Source: Baylisascaris procyonis (lineage: Eukaryota; Nematoda; Chromadorea; Rhabditida; Ascarididae). From it: a stretch of DNA of 64,000 nucleotides. The notes under the pieces were generated by a model that saw only the letters and a program-made list of their open reading frames with translations, had not been told where the DNA came from and ran no database searches. The translations under genes were made by a program, and so were the position numbers. This document shows positions 12,666 through 23,139 of this stretch, in pieces (position 1 is the stretch's first letter; every line of letters starts with the position of its first letter). The stretch covers positions 36,062 through 100,061 of the forward strand of contig JAZARR010000156.1 in assembly GCA_037389465.1 (NCBI GenBank), in the 5' to 3' direction.

Positions 12666-15600
12666 GAGGGAGGGAGATATAATGAAACCATCGTCGTAAT
12701 TTTGGGGGCTGCAGAGATGTAAAATCAAACTAAGGTAACCAATGTTCTTCATATGAAGTCGATTGCACAAAATCTGCTTTAAAAAATTTCGCAGCATTTG
12801 CAACAAATGAATATGCGACGAAATGTGCAAGGAACTGCATATATGCTGTTCTGCACTTTAATCCATCCACAAACATTATTCATTTGCAGTGCCCAAAAAT
12901 AACAACAATTTTGTTAAAACAATATATTCTTTTCCAAACCCCGAAAATGACAACCAGAAGCCCACTGGATTCCTTACGCACTGAAACGCCGATGCATGCC
13001 ACTTTTTCTCTCCACCCTTTGTTCTGCGAGTTATAAAATTCTGCGACTTTACCTAATCTTAACGTGGTTGGATGCAATAAGCGACGAGGAGTCTGATTAA
13101 GTTTTTATACTTTCCCGACAGCATGTGGTTAAGACTTAGACGCCATTATTTTTGTTCCTGTAGAAAGAGACACGGATGGCTATGACCTCATGATGATCAG
13201 CTCACATCAAAAGCAACAAAGGATATATGAAGAACGAAGAACTAACCATCTGTCGATGACTTAGTTCCATCAATGACGCGAAAGGTGAGTTCTCGGGCTT
13301 CTCGAATGCCAGTAGCGCGAATGTCTTCTCGAGCTTTTCCTGCATTTCGGGATGTTCTTCACATTTCTCTACGAGATATTCTTCGGCGAACTTCAACGAC
13401 TCTTCCACCTAAATATACTTCATCCTTAATGGTTCTAAATTAAGCACTTTCGCTAATCACAGTAAATATGCAACTTCACAAGTGGTTGGTATCTTTTTGT
13501 GGAAACATAAAGGCGATGGGTTCCTGGATGCACACCGCAAACGTAATGTTGTCAAGGCCTATCATTACAGAAAAATCAACTATAGCACGAAAATCAATTA
13601 AGCGCAGATGGTTGCAGGCAGAAATAATTTCCACCTCGACGACATACAGACACATTGCAGACGCATGGACAAATTGATGCAAAATGAAAGCGTTGTCTAA
13701 TTGATTATTTCCCTTCATAAACAAAGCCGGTGAGATTTTATACATGGCTTGCAGCGAATGAAGCCATTTCTTCGGGCTCTACAAACCACGTTACATACAC
13801 GACTAACCCAATATGAAAAGGCCAACTTTTGTTTGACCCATACTTCGATGACAACCACTGTTTAATATTTCCGTCCCTACTAACTGCAGAACCGGCTTGT
13901 TGGAAGGATCATCATATTAGCACGTCGGCGAAATTGCACTAAACTATTTCGACTATAAGCCTTCAATTAATTTAAAACTCACTTTTTTTGCCCTAATAAG
14001 CTCGATGAGATGCTGCTGAAGCAGCTGTAGATGAAGGAGGGAATTGTCGTCCAGCAAATCCGGAACCAAATTGTTCACCTTCCTGATTGCGTCCTCTACC
14101 TGAAATAATCTCTCTTACAGTTCTAAAACGAAGCCGACGAATCATATAGGGCAATAAAAGAAAACAGCAAACGTCTCTGGACAACATCGTGAATAAGAGA
14201 GAAACATTGAGTGTTCGTGTCCACCTCCCACCCCTCCCCCATCCCCCGCCCACCACTGGCTTTGCCAGTACCCTTAGAACCTACAAAAACTAAAGCAACG
14301 TCAATCAAAAACCCCTCAAGCCAAAATAGTATGCAACATAGTTTTGACGTATAATGCAGACTATCTTAGCGCACAGCCTGGATGCTCCTGCTTAAAAATT
14401 GCCATCTTTCCATGAAAACATCTGAAATACTATGCAGTTTCACTTTCCTCGAAATTAGAACGGTTTTCTTTCGAACATTTCCAGCATTACTATCCCTATT
14501 CAGTACAATAAATAAAAGCACCAAAGTGAGTTCCGGTTTCACGTCACATACAACCTCAACATGAGTGCATAAAGATATAGGTTAATATAAGGAAAAGACA
14601 CATTTCTAGACTAGCATCTGCAAAATTGAGCGTCTGAATGAAAGAATAGATAAGCTGAAAAAAATCTATTCAGAAGGAACCACATAAAACCAGCCACCGA
14701 GAGGACATGAAGGCAAATGAGCAAAAGTAAGCAATACGAAGAGGGAGCAATGCGACGATGAAACGTGGCTAAAAACAAATGCATACATATTCAAATTATG
14801 TCGCGCTTCTCGAAAACCATGTTAAAAATAAGCCAAAAACTACATTCAAACCAAGCCGTGTCGTACAATATTCAAATTATACGACATACGATCAACACTC
14901 CAACTCGGATCAATCATCACATGTTCAAATGATTCCCATATTGCGAAACAACGAGTACTTCAAAGACCGATCAAGTTGAGCTTATTGCAATTGAAATCGA
15001 CTACAATGCTAGTGGGAAAGAACATCAGGAAGGAAGGCACGACTTGCGCATTCTGCAAATCTATTCGCAGACCATGTGGCTCATTAATTGCACTAAAGAG
15101 CAATGCAAAACGTTTCTACGCATTTTAAAAACAAAGCAGAGACGCAGAGGAAGGGAGACTAATGCTCTCCTAAAAATTTGAAAATGCAAAAGGTATAAAA
15201 AGCGTGATGACTTTCGAAGAGTAAGTTCCATCGAACTTTTCGAAAGTGAACTTCTCATAGTTTTTAATTGACCCTTCTGATCACTGCAAGTTTTATCAGT
15301 TCACTTTATCGCTGCTTTCGCCCTCTCTTCGAATGTTTACCTGCATGGAACACGTACTCCTGTCCTCTTATGCCCTTAAACAATATATGGCATCTCGGGT
15401 CACTCTTTACTCTCAGTTATTCAAAATATTACTGCTTCAAGATGAACTTTCATTGAAAATTATCCCCCCCCCCCAAATGACGGCTGTTATATTCATCCAC
15501 TCTACACCGACTCATTTATGATTGCAAATTTAGAGAGCAGTGCTTCACTGAATTTCAATCACTTTTCACAATATTTGGCTAAACCTGGCCAAACAAAGAA

Positions 15601-16985
15601 AACTTCAGGGCTAAAAAAATCCCATTTAGCAAATAGGAAAAGAAATAGCGCAGAAAGCTCATTTACATGATGCAAAGAGTACAAATTAATTTAGAAAGTT
15701 CTACAAAAGCAATAAAAACACCAAATTTAGCAGTTAGGACTTGAAAGCGAAGTCTTCGTTTAGAATGCCTTGCGCAGGGAAGAAAATTAGGACATCTCCT
15801 GTTTAAAATATAAAATATCTGCATTAAAACAGAAACGCCCACTCCCCTTCCCCTTCACCTTCAATCTGTGCCAAAAGAAACCTGTAAAAAAGGTGTAACT
15901 TCCGCGCATTAAAGTTTATAGGTACAACCACATGCAAGAAGTTTCAAGGATCATCACTGGCTAAAAAGCATCGTAATACATCCTTCGTTGAGTAATGGCG
16001 TATTTTTTCTACTAAATGATAAACCCCAACAAACTCATCGCATAACAAGTATATTACACATTTCATTAACACTGTGCCATGTAAAGAAACAGCTGCAAAG
16101 TTACTGATCAACATGTGTCCTTTTCTTTATAACCATGGAAAGCGAAGCATACACTCACCCGTCCTCCAATGATCGCATCTCGGATAGCCATGCGTGCATC
16201 GAGATTTTCAACGGCATCCTTCGGGAACGGAATAGCGGCATCAGTGCAAAGCAGTTCCGCAGCCTCCCTATATCCTTCGCAAATCAGATAGTCCACCACC
16301 AGGTTTTTCATTTCAATCGCACTGAAAGCAGTCTATCACAACCCAGTACACAACTCTGCCTTAAGGGGAAGTGAAGCTGGAATGACTGTAAGGAGCTACT
16401 TCCTTAGAGCGGAACATTAATAACAAACATGAGCGTATTTCTGAAACAACTATAACAACCTAGTACTACGTTTATGCGACAGCTTTAACTTACGACTTCC
16501 TTTATACATTTTCGACATTTAGACATCGAACCATTCGTTCATCGACACTCATCTATCCAGACTTGTTCCCCTTATTTTCGAGTTCCCTGTTCCTCACTCC
16601 AACCACTGCGTCCCCATCTAGCTACATTACATTTGAAGTCCTGCTCTTCATCCTTATGGGTGCATCCCAGATCGTGTGTGTCATGTCTTAGGTATTAAAT
16701 CAAAGCTACAAAATGAAGCCGGGATTTTCCGATTCAAGACTTCGGTTTCAGCCATCTTACTTTTTGAATTAAATAAATGTGAAATGCATTAATGATGACA
16801 AGAGAGTAATATCCTCACGGTATTTGATCGGCAGAAAGGTTTTGGTAACGTTGAAACCATCCTGTGCCAACGTCCTCAGAGAGGTCAACAGAACGATTGG
16901 GAAGTGATGGCGTTGACGAATCGGAAGAAAGGAAATCGCAGAGACCTGAGACCGATGCGCCCATCATATCGCTATCTCCTGACAT
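11281..16985 (-). CDS. gid8: GID8 / TWA1 homologue, CTLH E3 ligase subunit (complete, 5 exons)
   Basis: Scaffold subunit of the GID/CTLH ubiquitin ligase, which bridges RanBPM-type and RING subunits in cytoplasm and nucleus (family knowledge). Joined exons: 16985-16819, 16321-16159, 14099-13983, 13408-13247, 11448-11281. All have AG acceptors and GT donors and keep frame, giving 258 residues plus stop; human GID8 has 228. Residues 1-56 are a Ser/Asp-rich extension. A LisH motif covers about 57-88 (LVVDYLICEGYREAAELL). CTLH follows at about 93-151, with the family signature QQHLIELIR. The CRA region runs from about 147 to 245, with TFALLAFEKPENSPF and a C-terminal VMVWAHQQLL. There is no RING, which excludes RMND5/MAEA. 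The start chosen is the ATG of MSGDSDMM; an in-frame upstream ATG exists, but TTGTAG just before the chosen ATG could be a trans-splice site. The weakest splice is the acceptor of the last exon (TTGAAG). Confidence 0.93.
11828..11878. repeat. AAAT/AAAC microsatellite
   Basis: Imperfect array of AAATAAAT and AAAC tetranucleotides, about 50 bp, within gid8 intron 4. Confidence 0.85.
12630..12676. repeat. Poly-G / G-quadruplex-prone tract
   Basis: Almost pure G on the plus strand, with single interruptions and then AGGAGGAGGGAGGG. On the plus strand it meets the simple G-quadruplex pattern of four G-runs. The transcribed gid8 RNA would carry poly-C here. Its length is likely to be imprecise in the assembly. 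Confidence 0.8.
14100..16158 (-). other. gid8 intron 2
   Basis: About 2.1 kb intron between the LisH exon and the CTLH exon. AT-rich, with a short C run near 15466. I see no exon-like reading frame or repeat worth naming in it. Confidence 0.7.
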
Positions 16986-19822
16986 CTTTTCTACAATCCA
17001 AACGATAAATGGGAAATTCAGCATTGACAACAAGACACAACGCAAACGAATTCAATGCTGCACGTGCAATTAGCATTCATGAAGACATCCTCACCAAAAT
17101 GCCTACACCAGACGCATATCGATAATCAGCCTACCATAAGACAAATATCGAAGATCATTCAAGCATCAGAAAGATACTCATGACTAGTGCAGCATTATTC
17201 AAACAGTTGTGATCGGCCCGGTATCAGATGGATATTCATGACCAGCCCAGTATCAGACAGAAACCCATGACCACTTCAGTACCGATGGATGTTGACGATG
17301 ATACCAGCATAAGATACTCATGATCGGTCCTACACCAGATGGATATAGGCGACCAGTCCAGTATCAGACATATATTCCTTACTATTCCATTAGCTGATAA
17401 ATATTCACGCTCAGCCGAGCACTAAATAAATTTCGACTATTAACCCAATTAACCCAATAATATGTCATTACAAACCTAGTATTAGCTCTGCTGAGAACCC
17501 ATTGTTTAAGTATTCATATTGGCATGATCGGGGTAAAAAACAAAAATGGCAGCAATAGTACGTATCACTGCGTTGATCTACTATGACAAAATGAGCAGTG
17601 AGCATTCCTGCTTTTCTTAGCTTTTTTTTTTCATTCCCACATTCTTAGCTTCAGCGGCTCTCATGTTGAAATTGATGAATAAACGAATACGTGCATACTT
17701 AAACACACACAAATACGCACACACATAAAGAACATCGAAAATGCAAATTCACAAAGCATATAAAATCTATTCCAATGCAAAAAACTGTCGATTTGCTATT
17801 TGTTTGCGGGGTGTTCTTTTTTATTTGTCTTCAGGGTGCGCTTTTTGGGGCGCCAAGGCACGCGATCATTTTTTGCAAAGAAGGAACTCTTCGGAAGACA
17901 CCCTAAAGAACCCTCATTTTCAACAGGACACGAGGTCTCTAGTTCCTCTTGTTTAAAAAAGTGAGGAAAGTGCCTAGGCTCCTGAGATATTCTAGGCTAA
18001 TTCCATCAAAGTTTGGTTTTAGAAATGACATTCTCCGGCCTAACGAAAATCTAATGCATGTACAGTCGTTATAAGAAGCGAGCAATGAAGGGTGGGACAT
18101 CCGCGCACATGGATACGTGGGCAAATACAGAGAATCTATAAACCTGACGCCTCCCAACGATTGGAAGAATCCGTTATGCCCGTAGATTCACAGATTCCAA
18201 AGCAGTAGTATGAACGGCTGGTGCTTCTACCAGATAGTTACTGACTAAGGATTCGTGCTTATGACTGAGAGAATAGGAGGGGACGAATGCACAAACTTAT
18301 GCACTTTTTGAGCTCTAACAAAAACAATCGGTCTCAGTGAAAAGAAGATGACCAAAACAACCTCTAAAAATTCTAAAAGGATAACCTTCGTAAACAGCTC
18401 ATGCCTTCTGTATGTTATGCTGAAGATAGCACCTGAACTGTCTTTCCTCAAAAATCAATCTTTCTACTTCAGTCACCAAAACGACTTATCGCGTATTAAG
18501 TTCATCCAAAAATATGCGCAAAATCTGGTGGGAGTAAAAATCTCCGCTTTACCTCTGGTGAAAGCAGTCCCCCCCCCCCGCCTGGGTTATTGAGGTGGGA
18601 TCTTATCGATCTAGTGCCGATAGTTTATTGAGGCCAGAAAATGTCACCTTTCTCTTCCCTCACCTAAATTCCCTCTTACAGGCATCGATTTCCCCTTCCT
18701 TTATGTCCGCATATAGCGTCACTCGTGGCTGTATTCGATGATGCAACAACGGATAGATTTAGGGATGTCACGTCCTCCCCTTCCCAACACATAAATATTT
18801 AATGGATTTCCCACATATTCATCTATCTCTCTGCTGATGAATCTTCAGCAGATTTCAGTCAATGCATTCACAGCTCAATGATTTATAAGCTTCAGATGAT
18901 CACTATTTGATTTTGACAGGACATATAACTTGTCTAATCTTAGAGATGGTTCAATTTAATGTGGTCTCATAAATCCGCCCGAATGGTGGCTATACTGAAT
19001 AAATATAAGGAAGTTTAGTTTAAATTTGTAAGGTCATCACATACAAAGGAAAAGTATCGGCAATAAAACATGACCACGAAGATGATTCATGCAAAAAAAA
19101 TAGTACGTTGTATGGCATGCCTATCTTTCGACATCATGACCATTTCACATATACACCTACTGACATCTATTCAAATTACATCATTCCTCGTCAACACATG
19201 AAACATCTAAACATTTCCTCACATTGCAACTAGACATCTAGACTCCAGATTTTGCCATCCCTGATAGATAGCCGAGATTCGGTCGCCTAGATTCCTTTAA
19301 CGAACGATAAATGAAACGAACATGAATGATTGTAAGCCTCCCACACTATGAGGCATTCTAACGAAAAAACTGCAAAGCTGACTGCATTGTGAACCCCTTT
19401 ATAGAATGATGTGCACGCGATAAGTGTTCGTTGTAGGGGTCATATTCAAATGCATGCAGTTTGCAGCTCGAATAATAGGATTCCCTAAATGTGCCCTATA
19501 ACTGGAGCTAAGCAAGTGGAACTTCATATATCATTGATGGTTTATTATAGTGGTCATTTGCTACTTCTATTCCTAGTATCGGCAATGGAATTAGTCCGCC
19601 TCTTCTATAAATGGGGTCTACTGGATTAGAGGTTGTGCTATATCGAAGTGGCATAATGAAACAGAAAAATAATCACGAATACAGAATGTCGAATATTCAC
19701 AATATTACTCTCAGTATTTTATCGATATTCGACAAGCGCAACTCTTGGAGAAGCAGTCATCTCTATGCATTCGGCACAATTTGCATATATTATGATGGGA
19801 TAAAAGTCACCTTACTGCAGTG
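16986..19822. other. Intergenic region upstream of gid8
   Basis: It should hold the gid8 promoter (minus strand) and possibly the start of a plus-strand gene. The visible features are the 28-bp minisatellite at 17101-17415, an AC-rich stretch near 17700-17725 and a C run near 18570. No coding sequence could be supported, although small exons of the candidate plus-strand gene at 19.8 kb may be present. Confidence 0.5.
17101..17415. repeat. Degenerate minisatellite, ~28 bp period, 5' of gid8
   Basis: About eleven diverged copies of a unit resembling CAGTATCAGATGGATATTC followed by ATGACC. Clear copies start near 17163, 17190, 17220, 17248, 17277, 17305, 17331 and 17359. The spacing is 26-30 bp. 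The array ends only about 115 bp upstream of the gid8 start codon, so it lies in the likely promoter or 5' UTR zone of that gene. Confidence 0.75.
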
Positions 19823-20195
19823 ATGTGGCGGAGAATACTTGAATTATTTCATCGCATAACGGTGTTTTTTGGTTTCATCGTAGCATCCTCCATGGCACTG
19901 AATAATTATTACATCGAAGTTTGCGAGCTTCAAGTGCTGAAATATTCCTTTCTAAGAGTGGCAACAGGTTTTATTAGCGGCTGTCAGCACACACTCCTTC
20001 CAACCATCACTAGTGAGCATCGGTGCTCTCATAAGTACGTCATCTCTAATAAGCAGAAAATCGAACGCTTATAGGCTGTTGTTGCAATGTTTAAACGAAT
20101 ATGCACTATTCGATCGAAATGCGGAATTGATTGATATAGGTTATCAAATTTTGCTCACTCTTCGTCAAATATTGCTTTCAAAGGGATGCAATTAA
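19823..20195 (+). CDS. Candidate multi-pass membrane protein, two exons (partial, uncertain)
   Basis: Two open frames join in frame across a 46-bp intron with GT...AG ends (19968-20013; donor ACAG|GTTTTA, acceptor ACTAG), a normal length for a small nematode intron. The joined product begins MWRRILELFHRITVFFGFIV, has a second hydrophobic stretch near YSFLRVATVSIGALISTS, then a polar segment with LLLQCLNEYALFDRN, and stops after LLSKGCN. The pattern of helix, Arg/Lys-rich loop and amphipathic segment loosely recalls invertebrate gustatory-receptor-like proteins, but I see no diagnostic motif. The frame is open upstream of the ATG only to 19796, and CTGCAG at 19815-19820 could be an acceptor, so an upstream exon may be missing. 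It may also be chance. Found by eye from splice phases, not by homology. Confidence 0.28.
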
Positions 20196-23092
20196 CTACA
20201 CTACTATACGCCTGCTCTGGAGTTACACCGCTTCTCATAGCGGCGCAAAATATGTGCCTCATTTGAGTCACCTTCGAGTAATTTGAGTGTCGTTCACAAG
20301 CACTTTTGGGAGTATTATTGCCTCTCACATGTTGCTACCTAAATAAGAGTATTCTTTCAGACAGAATATAATGCCTGATCCGAAACATGGGGAACACATG
20401 CCTACTTTTGGTACGTCAATATTGTTGCATGGGGATGTCGCTTCCCCGACTGTTTTGTTCATAACGTTATCAGTGCAATAAGGATTAAACATCCAAAGCA
20501 GGTATTTGCGTATGTATGCATAACATTTCGGCAATGTACAGAAATGAAAGATGCCTTTATTTCGATGTTTATTCGTTTTCAGTGCGTATTTGGTGAATCA
20601 ATCAGAATGAGACGAACAACAATAGGAAAACATTCAGAAAGATAGATTTTCAAAGACCATCAACAATAACGAAAATTCCTGAAGAACATCAATCTATGAA
20701 CATTTCCTCGGGATGGAGAGGGCCATCACACTCCACGAGGAAGAGATGCGAATGAGCGAATCACTTACATGCAATAAAATTAACGACGAAACTAGAACAG
20801 AAACGAAGGACTTCAACAAGACAAATCGTTGTCGTCTCGAAAAGAAACTGAGATTTCAAGGTCACGCAACTGAAGGCACATGGTTATAAAATTGGAAGGA
20901 TTTTTGACTGCCCGGCAGAAGAAACGCCAGTCATCAGCACAGATGTTGTCATATAATAAAAAAAGCTATGCTATGTCATGAACAACAGCGGTGCGAGACT
21001 CACACGTTAACCCGGCGTGCATTTCATGGCAAAAGAACAAGTCATGTAAGAACCGTGTCACTTGTTTTACAGTAATACAGTACAGTAACTGAGAATAAAA
21101 AGTCCCAAGTTACAGTAATTTTCCAAGCCTAATACTGCGGAGAATTCAGTGTCATTTAAAAGTTCGTACGTTATTCCCACAGATGCGATCGTTTGCCATC
21201 ACAACACAAGCCGGGCCAAAAATAAGCTACTGCAAACAGATGTTGTCTGCCTGGACAATTGCTTTCAAGGGATGTTTAAAAACAAGCCATTGCGCAGCGC
21301 CCGGGTTATAATTCTAGCCAAGCGCAGACCACAAATGGACAGCATACGACTAGTAGGCTACTGCTGCGTCGTCTTATGTGTGCCGACATTGTAGTGTACA
21401 CCTCTGATGGAATGGGGCGGATTGTTGGTAGAGTTCCATAGTTGCTACAATCGTTGGATCAATAGAAGGTTATCGTGAAGCGGCGAATAGCCAAATCAGT
21501 GCTGAATGCTTCGCCGCTGAGGTAACGCTGCCGATGAACCTGCAATCCTCATGATTAGCGTTATTTCAGTGAAAGTCCTTCTGTGAGAACCGCAGCTGTC
21601 GGAAACTTAGGTGATAAGTGCATTGCGGCACATGGGCAACAACCTTTTATTTCTATCTTCATTTCCACAGTAACCTAACATATTCCCAGCTGCACATGCA
21701 AATTCCATGACCAAGGTTTTTGTGAGAAAATGCGCCTGAAGGGCGGCACGATACGCGGATTTGCAATCATTGCTAGATATTGCACTATGTTGCAAATCAC
21801 CGGCAACAATAGAGCGGACATAACAATACATTTTTTAACATTGTAAATGAGCCGAAAATGGACTTATTTCTGTGCGATACAAATCGTGCAATATCTGTCA
21901 ATTACAACTGCCAAGCCGGCATAATGCGACTTTGAATAATAATTTGCAAAGCGCATTATGGTAGTGTCATATATGCGCATATCTGTTCTTCCTATCTAGT
22001 TGTAATAACTCGGTAACGACTGGTGCTTCAGCACTGTGTAACAACTTAAACAATCCTTCAATTTAATCAATCCCGGAAGTAGTACGCAGCAAAACGTCAC
22101 CAGATCGTTATAGTTTTATGGACACTCGGATGGTGTAATGTAACAGGTGGTGTCACACAAACAAATATAACATGCGGATTTCCGTGAACGTTCGCTTAGG
22201 TTAAATTTTCTCCTCATTCAGCAGCTGCCGTTTAACGTGTGTCGAGGAGGGGATTCCAGCTAAAATCCAGCTGTGGTATTGAAATATGCCGACCGATCGC
22301 TAACATTAGTAAAGCGTAACGACATTTTAAAAACACATATGAAGACAGATGCAACGAAAAATATGGGAAACAAACGATATTACCAACGAATGTTATGCAG
22401 GATGACGTTACGAACTGTTAGCATCGGACTGCCAGCAACAATGAGCTTTGCTAAAAACAATGGAGTTAAGCTGAGAAGAAGAAAGCAACGCAAAAAAACA
22501 GAAAACACAGGAAGCGGAAACACAAAAAAACAAAAATAAAAGCACTGAAGTTGATACATAGTGTCATAATGAGTCAATCAGTCCGTTATTCGACGAAGCT
22601 TTCGGTCTTGCATTAAAGGAAAAGAAGCCTCACAAATTTAAAGGACTGCTGCAAATTTAGCTGATAGAACCAGTTCGGTAGGACGATTTTCGAGATCAGT
22701 TCGTGGAGTTTTTGAGCGTCATGCAACATAACCGACTCAAGAATGGAAACAGATCAGGATGAAATCGGTTTGAATTCGAGGAGTTCAGTTTTAAAAGGCA
22801 TTTGTCTCGAAGAATTCACTTGTTTTTTTTTTTTTTCAGAATAGTGGGTTTTGATCGGACTTTCGACTACAAACCTATAAAAACATTAAAATGCTTCACA
22901 GTTTTCCAGCCCTAGTTGATGCAGATAAATGAAGCTAGCAAACAAACCAAACAATTTAAAAAAAAATTGTGGAAGCAACTCTTTTCAACAATACCCAAAA
23001 GCGATACTCAACATTCATTGATGTAATGGTTAGTGGTTAGAGTGTCACAGTAAACAAACAACTGGACGAAATAGTTATACAAGGCAACCGCA
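20196..23092. other. Intergenic region 3' of the titin-class gene
   Basis: No supported gene. It holds scattered short frames on both strands. One of these, on the minus strand at 21607-21780, encodes a cysteine-containing stretch ending in LLPMCRNALIT and a stop codon, but it matches no family I recognise. A T15 tract followed by CAG (22825-22840, plus strand) looks like a splice acceptor but leads into no long frame. Further exons of the plus-strand candidate, or the true 3' end of the titin-class gene, could be here. Confidence 0.45.
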
Positions 23093-23139
23093 TTAGATGC
23101 AACATGCAACATGAACTTTAGTCAGGCTAACTAGAGAAG
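23093..23139 (-). other. ttn-1: Tentative terminal exon of the titin-class gene
   Basis: A good acceptor (TCTATTCAG) 217 bp downstream of the last Ig exon gives, in the required phase, a short tail SLVSLTKVHVACCI and a TAA stop. It is the first candidate met that satisfies both splice signal and phase. No conserved motif supports it and no clear AATAAA follows, so a more distant last exon is possible. Confidence 0.35.

Larger units (their letters stand above)
11449..13246 (-). other. gid8 intron 4
   Basis: 1.8 kb intron between the CRA-encoding exons. It holds an AAAT-type microsatellite (11828-11878) and a long poly-G tract (12630-12676). The open frames seen in it are low-complexity or chance frames; I see no nested gene. 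Confidence 0.75.

Noticed and set aside
12588..12830. Minus-strand frame with a proline run
   Set aside because: The proline run is only the translated poly-G tract; it is low complexity and not a gene.
21607..21831. Minus-strand 74-codon frame with four cysteines
   Set aside because: It could be a last exon of something, but no family was recognised, no upstream exon was found and no splice acceptor was decisive.
22820..22842. T15 tract followed by CAG resembling a plus-strand splice acceptor
   Set aside because: Frames after it are short and carry no recognisable protein; it is most likely a chance T tract.
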